From positions 310,001 to 374,000 of the forward strand of contig NZ_SGWI01000006.1 of NCBI RefSeq assembly GCF_004519405.1: a stretch of 64,000 nt of DNA. Reading direction: 5' to 3'. Below are positions 59,201 to 64,000 of the stretch, one piece after another; position 1 is the stretch's first letter, and the number at the start of each line of letters is the position of its first letter. Below the pieces are notes generated by a model, which did not search any database, had not been told where the DNA came from, and saw nothing but the letters and a program-made list of their open reading frames with translations. The position numbers and the translations under genes are program-made. The DNA comes from Pseudomonas sp. BCA17. GTDB taxonomy: Bacteria > Pseudomonadota > Gammaproteobacteria > Pseudomonadales > Pseudomonadaceae.

Positions 59201-62200
59201 GCACATGGTGATCGGCCGCGATGGCCAGCAGCTTGACGCGCATCAGCGGGCCGTTGCGCAAGTCGAATGGACGCTGGATTTCCGCGGATACCGCGCGTTC
59301 GACTTTCGCAGCGTCGACCTGTTGGTGATCGATAGAAATCGTCAGGTCAGGGTGAATCACCTGCCAGGTTTGTTCACCCTCCTCTGCAAAGGTGGTGCGC
59401 AAAGGTTCATGGCGTTGCACCAGGGCGTCAAAGGCCAACTCCAGCGCCGCGATGTCCAGCGGGCCGCGCAGATGCAAGGCGCTGGGCACGTGATACGCGG
59501 CGCTGGCCGGGTCCAGTTGCCAGAGGAACCATTGGCGCTCCTGGGCAAAGGACAAGGCCAGCGGCCGGTCCCGCGGCACGGCCACCAGCGCTGGCGTGGC
59601 GTCGGCTTGCAACGCTGCGCACGCCGCTGCGAACGCTGCCAGGGTCGGCTGTTCGAACAGCGTGCGCAAAGGCACTTCCAACTTCAGCGCGTGGCGTACC
59701 CGGGAAACCACTTGGGTCGCCAGCAGCGAATGACCGCCACGCTCGAAGAAGTGGTCATTGAGCCCTACCTGCTCAACCTGCAGCACGGCCTGCCAGATCG
59801 CCGCCAGTTGAATGTGCAGGGCACTTTGGGGGGCCACATAGGCGTTTCGCGCCAGGTTCAGGTCCGGCGCCGGCAGTGCGCGTCGGTCGAGTTTGCCGTT
59901 GTTGTTCAGGGGCAAGGCATCCAGCACCTGCCAATGGGCCGGCACCATGTAGTCCGGCAGGGACTGGCGCAGGGTGCTTGCCAGGGCCTGCGTGTCCAGC
60001 GTCTGCTCCCGGGCGGCGACCACGTACGCCACCAATTGCGCGCCGGTTGCACTCGGCTGAGCGATCACCGCCGCTTCACGCACCTGGGGCAAGGCTTGCA
60101 GGCTGGCTTCGATTTCGCCGATTTCGATACGAAAACCGCGAATTTTCACTTGATGGTCGATTCGCCCGACGTACTCCAGGGCCCCGGCCGCGTTGTAACG
60201 GGCCAGGTCGCCACTGCGATAAAGCCGCGCACCGGGCACGGTGGAAAACGGATCCGGCAGGAAGCGTTCGGCGGTCAGCGCCGGGCGGTCGAAGTAACCT
60301 TGGGCCAGCCCGGCTTCGGCGCCGATGCACAGCTCGCCCACGCCATCGGTGGCCAGCAATTGGAAACCGCTGTCGAGCACATACAGCGAACGCCCCTCAA
60401 TTGCCCGTCCAATCGGCACACCGAACACATCGCTGGCATCGGCCGGTTGGCAGTCATGCACACTGGAAACCACGGTGGCTTCGGTCGGCCCGTAGGTGTT
60501 GACCAGGCGCACGTCGCCCAGCCCCGCCGCATGCCAGGCACGCAGCCCTTCCACCGACATGGCTTCCCCGCCCACATGCACCTGGCGCAGCTTACCCAGT
60601 GGGCGACGGTCGACGGCGCACTCCTTGGCCAGCAAGTACCAGTAGGCCGCCGGTAAGTCAGCCAGGGTCACGCCCTGCCCGACGATTTCCCGCGCCAGTT
60701 GGCCGGCATCCCACAGTTCATCGCCGCGCATGATCAGCGCCGCGCCGACACACAGCGGCGGGTAGCACTGCTCGACAAAGCCGTCGAAGCTGAAGGTGGC
60801 AAATTGCAGCACGCGATCCTCGGCAGTCAGGCGGCTGTAGCCTTCGGCGCTGTCGCAGAACTGACCGAGGGCCGCGTGGTCGATGGCCACGCCCTTGGGC
60901 TGGCCGGTCGAGCCGGAGGTGTAGATCACGTAGGCCAAGTCAGCCGCCGTTGCCCGGTTGAGCGGATCGCTCGCAGGGTAGCCGGCGCACTCGTCGCCGC
61001 TTGCAGTGAACGCCAGGCGAGCCAGACCTTGGGGCAACGGCAGATCATTGAGCAGCCCGGTTTCGCTGAGCAACAGGTCGAGGCGACTGTCGGCCAGCAT
61101 GTAGGCCAGACGCTCGTTCGGGTAGTTCGGGTCCAGCGGTACGTAGGCCGCACCGCTCTTGAGCACCGCCAGCAGGCTGACGATCAACTGCGGGCCACGC
61201 CGCGCAGCCAGCCCAACACGCCGGCCCGGACCTGCGCCCAGTTCCAGCAGACGATGGGCCAGGCGGTTGGCGCGCTCGTTGAGTTGGGCATAGCTCAAGC
61301 GCGCGTCCCCCGCCTGCACCGCCAAGGCATGCGGTGTGGCCTGGGCTTGAGCGGCGATGCGCGCATGCACCAGCGTGGACTGGCGGGCCGCGACGGCGGA
61401 TTGACTGGATGCAAGCACGTCGCGCTGTGCGGCGGCGTCCAGCAGTTGCAGGTTGCCGAGCGGCGCCTGGGCATCGGCAACCATTTGCGTCAGTACGTGC
61501 TGCAGGTTGGCGCTCAAGCGTGCGACTTGCGCCTCGCTGAAACGCGCACGGTCATAGCTGAATTCCAGGCGCAGGCTGGCACCCAGTTCGATGCCCAGGG
61601 TCAGCGGGTAATGAGTGCGTTCATGGTTGTGCAACGTGCCGAAGCTCAGGCCGGCAGGCGCGCCTTGTTTCAAGGCTTCGGCCACCGGGAAGTTTTCAAA
61701 CACCAGCAAGGTGTCAAACAGCGCGGCGCCTTGTTGACCGACCCAGCCCTGGATGTCGTAGAGCGGCACATGCTCATGATCACGCAGTCTGAGGTTCAGC
61801 GCTTGCAGCTCGCCGAGCCAGTCGGCAACCGGCTGCGCCGGTGATGCCGCACTGATGATCGGCAAGGTGTTGATGAACAGGCCCAGTTGCTGTTCGATCC
61901 CCGGCAACGGCGCCGAGCGCCCGGCCACGGTGGCACCGAACGCCACGCACACCTGACCGGTGTAGCGTTGCAGCAGGAGACTCCAGGCCCCTTGCAACAG
62001 CGTGTTGAGGGTAACTTTGTGCTGGCGGGCACAGGCGCCGAGTTGCTGGGTGAATGCGCTGCCGAGTGCCACGTGATGGTCAGCCATGCCCACGCCGTCG
62101 ACCGGCGCACGCAGCGCATCGGCCAGCAGGGTTGGGCTTTGCAAGGGTGCCAGGGCGGCCTTCCAGAACGCCTCGCCCGACGCCTGCTGCTGCAGCCAGC

Positions 62201-64000
62201 CCAGGTAATCACGGAACTGCCCCAATGGCGCGGGCAACGCCTGGCCGGCGTAGAGGGCGATGACTTCGCTGAGCAACTGAGCGTTACTCCAGCCATCCAT
62301 AAGGATGTGATGGCTGGTGAAGATCAGGTGCCAGGCCGTGCCCACGCCGCGTACCAGCATCAGACGAAACAGCGGCGCGCTGCTCAGCTCGAAGCCGCGT
62401 TCGCGCTCGGCGGCGGCCAGCGCGTTGAAGTCGGCATCGGCGTCTTCAATCACCTGCAACTGCAAGTCGACCTGGCGCTGGATCACTTGGTGGGCGCTGT
62501 CCAGGCCCTGCCAATGGAAGCTGCTGCGCAGGATGTCATGACGGTCCAGCACCGCCTGCCAGGCGCGGCCGAACGTCAGCAGGTCCAGGCCTTCGATGTC
62601 CAGGCACAGTTGATTGATGTAAGCCTGCCCTTGAGGCTCGTACAAGGTATGGAACAGCATGCCCTGCTGCATGGGCGACAACGGATAGAGGTCGGCGATG
62701 GTCGGCCCGGCGACCGGCAACGCGTCCAGTTGCTGCTGGGTCACGCCTGCCAGCGGGAAGTCCGACGGCGTGACCTGCCCTGCCGGCGTGGCGCAGCAGT
62801 GCTCGATCAAAGCTTTGAGTTCCGTAGCGTAGTCATCCGCCAGGCGCTGGATGGTCGCGGCGTGGAACATGTCGCGACTGAAGCCCCACTGCAACGCCAG
62901 CTCACCGCCGTACACCTGCCCTTCCACCGTCAGCCAGTTGGCCAGCGGGGCCTCGGGGTCCTGGGCCTGGCCGCTGCCCTCGGTGGCCGGTACAAACAGC
63001 GCGGACGCATTGAACTGGCGGTCGAACTGCCCCAGATAGTTGAAGGTGATACGCGGCGCGCCCAGCCCCGCCAGGGATTCGCGCGCCTCAGGCGCACCGA
63101 GGTAGCGCAGCAGGCCGTAGCCCAGCCCCTTGTCGGGCACCGCACGCAGTTGTTCCTTGACCGACTTGATCGCGCTCGCCAGCTCACCCTCCGCCTGCAA
63201 ACGCACCGGGAACAGGCTGGTGAACCAGCCGACGGTGCGCGTCAGGTCGACACCGTCGAACAGGTCTTCACGACCATGCCCTTCCAGCTGGATCAGCGCA
63301 GCGGGCTGGTCGCTCCAGCGGCCGACCACGCGGGCCAGGGCCGTCAGCAACAGGTCATTGACCTGGGTGCGGTAAGCCGCCGGCGCTTCTTGCAGCAACT
63401 GGCGGGTGTATTCGACATTCAGGCGGATTTCAATTTTGCTGCCCAGGCGATTCTGCAGGCCGCCGTGGGGGTTGTCGCACGGCAGCTCGGTATCCATGGC
63501 CTGCGCCTGCCAGTACGGCAGCTGCGCATCCAGGCGCTGTGCATGCGCTTGCAACTGCTGCGCCCACTGCTGGAAAGCACTGGTCTTGGCCGGCAGTGGC
63601 GCGTCGCGGTAAGCCTGTTGCAAGTCTTCCAGCAGGATGCGCCAGGACACGCCGTCCACCACCAGATGGTGCACCACCAGCAACAGGCGCTGGCTGCCAT
63701 CGCCGACGGTGACCAGGGCGGCACGCAGCAACGGCCCCTGGGCAAGGTCGAGACTGCGCTGGGCTTCTTCACACAATGCGGCCAGTTCAGTGTGGTCATT
63801 GGCCTGGCACTGCCACACAGCAGTTGCGCCGACAGGCGCCGCATAGGTCTGCTGCCAGCCGTCGGCGTGCTGCACAAAACGCAGGCGCAGCGCATCGTGA
63901 TGGTTGATCACTTGTGTCAGCGCGGCTTCCAGGCGTGCAGGCTCCAGCGCCTCACGCGGGGTCAGCAGCAACGATTGGTTCCAGTGGTGACGCGCCGCAA
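53292..64000 (-). CDS. pvdJ: Pyoverdine NRPS, three modules and part of a preceding epimerase domain; 5' end outside window
   Basis: At least 3568 residues, running off the right edge in frame (RHHWNQSLLLTPRE is the start of an E domain). Order: E (HHLVVDG near 63667)-C (D-acceptor type, LYPLSPMQQGML near 62680)-A (TSGSTGQPKG near 60905)-T-C-A (near 57770)-T-C-A (near 54655)-T. Pocket residues read DGEDHGTVVK (Lys), DILQLGLIWK (Gly) and DGEVCGGVTK (FoOHOrn, same as A2 of the next gene). No E follows these modules. The last T domain (EVGGHSLLA) ends the protein with an acidic tail FDDLRDFLSELEAI, probably a docking segment to the next NRPS. The gene name follows the P. aeruginosa order and is by position only. 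Confidence 0.93.
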   Translation of the reverse strand, partial: AARHHWNQSLLLTPREALEPARLEAALTQVINHHDALRLRFVQHADGWQQTYAAPVGATAVWQCQANDHTELAALCEEAQRSLDLAQGPLLRAALVTVGDGSQRLLLVVHHLVVDGVSWRILLEDLQQAYRDAPLPAKTSAFQQWAQQLQAHAQRLDAQLPYWQAQAMDTELPCDNPHGGLQNRLGSKIEIRLNVEYTRQLLQEAPAAYRTQVNDLLLTALARVVGRWSDQPAALIQLEGHGREDLFDGVDLTRTVGWFTSLFPVRLQAEGELASAIKSVKEQLRAVPDKGLGYGLLRYLGAPEARESLAGLGAPRITFNYLGQFDRQFNASALFVPATEGSGQAQDPEAPLANWLTVEGQVYGGELALQWGFSRDMFHAATIQRLADDYATELKALIEHCCATPAGQVTPSDFPLAGVTQQQLDALPVAGPTIADLYPLSPMQQGMLFHTLYEPQGQAYINQLCLDIEGLDLLTFGRAWQAVLDRHDILRSSFHWQGLDSAHQVIQRQVDLQLQVIEDADADFNALAAAERERGFELSSAPLFRLMLVRGVGTAWHLIFTSHHILMDGWSNAQLLSEVIALYAGQALPAPLGQFRDYLGWLQQQASGEAFWKAALAPLQSPTLLADALRAPVDGVGMADHHVALGSAFTQQLGACARQHKVTLNTLLQGAWSLLLQRYTGQVCVAFGATVAGRSAPLPGIEQQLGLFINTLPIISAASPAQPVADWLGELQALNLRLRDHEHVPLYDIQGWVGQQGAALFDTLLVFENFPVAEALKQGAPAGLSFGTLHNHERTHYPLTLGIELGASLRLEFSYDRARFSEAQVARLSANLQHVLTQMVADAQAPLGNLQLLDAAAQRDVLASSQSAVAARQSTLVHARIAAQAQATPHALAVQAGDARLSYAQLNERANRLAHRLLELGAGPGRRVGLAARRGPQLIVSLLAVLKSGAAYVPLDPNYPNERLAYMLADSRLDLLLSETGLLNDLPLPQGLARLAFTASGDECAGYPASDPLNRATAADLAYVIYTSGSTGQPKGVAIDHAALGQFCDSAEGYSRLTAEDRVLQFATFSFDGFVEQCYPPLCVGAALIMRGDELWDAGQLAREIVGQGVTLADLPAAYWYLLAKECAVDRRPLGKLRQVHVGGEAMSVEGLRAWHAAGLGDVRLVNTYGPTEATVVSSVHDCQPADASDVFGVPIGRAIEGRSLYVLDSGFQLLATDGVGELCIGAEAGLAQGYFDRPALTAERFLPDPFSTVPGARLYRSGDLARYNAAGALEYVGRIDHQVKIRGFRIEIGEIEASLQALPQVREAAVIAQPSATGAQLVAYVVAAREQTLDTQALASTLRQSLPDYMVPAHWQVLDALPLNNNGKLDRRALPAPDLNLARNAYVAPQSALHIQLAAIWQAVLQVEQVGLNDHFFERGGHSLLATQVVSRVRHALKLEVPLRTLFEQPTLAAFAAACAALQADATPALVAVPRDRPLALSFAQERQWFLWQLDPASAAYHVPSALHLRGPLDIAALELAFDALVQRHEPLRTTFAEEGEQTWQVIHPDLTISIDHQQVDAAKVERAVSAEIQRPFDLRNGPLMRVKLLAIAADHHVLVITQHHIISDGWSMQVMVDELVALYQGQAALPALPFQYADYAVWQRDWMAAGETQRQLHYWRERLGTEQDVLELPLDHPRPAQQSHRGARHTLHLDSALVKELKALARRQDVTLFVLLLASFQTLLHRYSGQSQIRVGVPIANRNRLETERLIGFFVNTQVLQADLSGDMPFDQLLAQVKHRALEAQAHQDLPFEQLVEALQPERSLSHNPLFQVMFNHQDSLRPGQLHLPGLALQPVDWAAHTTQFDLNLETEESADGVWASLTYATDLFEPATVERLAGHWQNLLRAVVRDACVAVDELPMLGAPQWQQLVSDWNHSDTPYPCGRGVHQLFEAQAQARPDAVAVQFNEHALSYGELNRRANRLAHRLIAAGVGPDVLVAVHVERSADMIVSLLATLKAGGAYVPLDPQFPAERLAFMLEDSRARVLLTQAHLLGQLAQPQGLQVLRVDDVDGAEHNPQVNVLPEHLAYVIYTSGSTGKPKGVMVRHQALCSFTSGMADTLHIDADARVLSLTTFSFDIFALELYVPLTVGATLLLSGQEMALDPEAILDLAQQQSASVLQATPSTWRMLLDSPRAELLRGIQCLCGGEALPTDLAQRLLDLQGPVWNLYGPTETTIWSAAHRLLEAQPFVGRPIANTALFILNAGMTPCPVGAPGELLIAGVGLARGYHERPALTAERFVPNPFGAPGERLYRTGDLARYRVDGVVEYIGRVDHQVKVRGFRIELGEIEACLREHHGVREAVVLADNDRLIAYLVSSAPDTQEAYKAALRERLPDYMVPAHLLMLDSLPLTPNGKLDRKALPKPDASLSLKRHVAPVSPREQLVAAIWAEVLDVPQVGLDDHFFELGGHSLLATRVVSRVRQALALEVALKTLFEHPLLGDFVRALGEEGVAAPALLKADRTQPLPLSYAQERQWFLWQLDPHSQAYHIPSALRLHGPLDLDALQRSFDALLARHESLRTHLRQDTGGTVQVIEASGVIDIALADTAYADLKARVAEEVARPFDLLRGPLLRVSLLRLAEDDHVLVLVQHHIVSDGWSMQLMVEELVQSYAAFSHGELPNLPALPIQYADYAVWQRNWMEAGEKARQLAYWREQLGGEQPVLELPFDHQRPAVPSHRGARLGIELAPDLLAGLRTLAQNAGVTLPMVLLASYQALLHRYSGQEDVRVGVPIANRNRLETEGLIGFFVNTQVLKADIHGPMSVEQLLAQVRQRSLQAQAHQDLPFEQLVEALQPERSLSLSPLFQVLFNHRVTSADSHLQRLADLHVEVLSWDEGVAQFDLALDVEESREALRASLSYATDLFAPATIERMAGHWQNLLQAMVADPQQPIAQLNLLGQAERQHILQLWNCTDSGFSSERLVHEMFADRARENPEAVAVKFDAHTLSYGELDRQANRLAHALIARGVGPEVRVAIAMPRSAEIMVAFLAVLKAGGVYVPLDIEYPRDRLLYMMQDSRAQLLLSHTVALQQLPVPEGLDTLAIDRPEDWADHSDSAPQVTLDGDNLAYVIYTSGSTGLPKGVAVSHGPLVAHIIATGERYETGPADCELHFMSFAFDGSHEGWMHPLINGASVLIRDDSLWLPEYTYEQMHRHQVTMAVFPPVYLQQLAEHAERDGNPPAVRVYCFGGDAVAQASYDLAWRALRPTYLFNGYGPTETVVTPLLWKARQGDPCGAVYAPIGTLLGNRSGYVLDAQLNLQPVGVAGELYLGGEGVARGYLERPALTAERFVPDPFGKPGSRVYRSGDLTRGRPDGVVDYLGRVDHQVKIRGFRIELGEIEARLREQASVGETVVVAQEGPTGKQLVAYVVPADAGLADQAEFRDTLRRALKARLPDYMVPAHFMFLAQMPLTPNGKLDRKGLPEPDASLLQQRYVAPESELEQQIAAIWAEVLRLPQVGLNDNFFEVGGHSLLAIQITSRVQAELGLEVPLVELFQTESLRTYVQAAATFRAGSAEDFDDLRDFLSELEAI
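53790..55165 (-). repeat. NRPS adenylation-domain direct repeat, unit 2
   Basis: Partner of 47260-48640, offset about 6.53 kb. Most 60-base lines differ at only one to three positions. Confidence 0.75.

Overview
The window is high-GC DNA from a fluorescent Pseudomonas, most likely of the P. fluorescens group. The evidence is a complete run of pyoverdine genes in the usual Pseudomonas order, REP-type palindromes typical of that group, a 3-mercaptopropionate dioxygenase/rhodanese pair and a DUF6124-type small protein. I saw no rRNA, tRNA, CRISPR array or intact insertion sequence with a transposase.

Layout. 1-464 is the 3' end of a saccharopine dehydrogenase-family gene; its terminator hairpin has been split by a 183-bp mobile palindrome. 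840-5296 is an IclR regulator divergent from a four-gene operon (substrate-binding protein, permease, ATPase, FAD oxidase) for uptake and oxidation of an amine or amino acid. 5345-8148 holds a small DUF6124 protein behind a strongly structured leader, a signal peptidase II paralogue, a glutaminase and an unknown protein. 9012-19722 is an organosulfur island: two flavin (LLM) monooxygenases, an acyl-CoA-dehydrogenase-like flavoprotein, a sulfonate-type binding protein, a class II aldolase, a LysR regulator, 3-mercaptopropionate dioxygenase, a four-domain rhodanese, a cytochrome c and a hydroxyacid dehydrogenase. Four promoters in the island share an AT-rich motif, and two of the leaders share a second motif. 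19719-29352 is mixed metabolism and regulation: LysR, YcaC-like hydrolase, amidohydrolase, ABM protein, AraC, pirin, a secreted 13-residue-repeat protein, quinone oxidoreductase, LysR and a GlxA-type regulator.

30020-64000 is the pyoverdine locus: pvdP, pvdMNO, pvdF, pvdE, an fpvA-type receptor and two collinear NRPS genes, the second running off the right edge. Four PvdS-type boxes (TAAAT-N16-CGT) sit in the two divergent promoter regions. Adenylation-pocket residues read from the sequence predict ...D-X-Lys-Gly-FoOHOrn-Lys-D-FoOHOrn-Ser followed by a thioesterase. With X = Ser this is the Ser-Lys-Gly-FoOHOrn-(Lys-FoOHOrn-Ser) peptide that I recall for the P. fluorescens ATCC 13525/SBW25 pyoverdine type. 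PvdF supplies formyl-hydroxyornithine, PvdE exports the precursor, PvdMNOP mature it in the periplasm and the receptor takes up the ferric form.

The most unusual feature is a family of five 176-184-bp non-autonomous palindromic elements. At three separate loci they sit inside RNA hairpins with 9-bp target duplications. One pair forms a 624-bp composite that carries a copy of the 3' end and terminator of the pyoverdine receptor gene; it lies 20 kb from the receptor and is itself flanked by a perfect 9-bp duplication. The same MITE-tail-MITE block, with an equal 257-bp cargo, sits directly behind the receptor gene.
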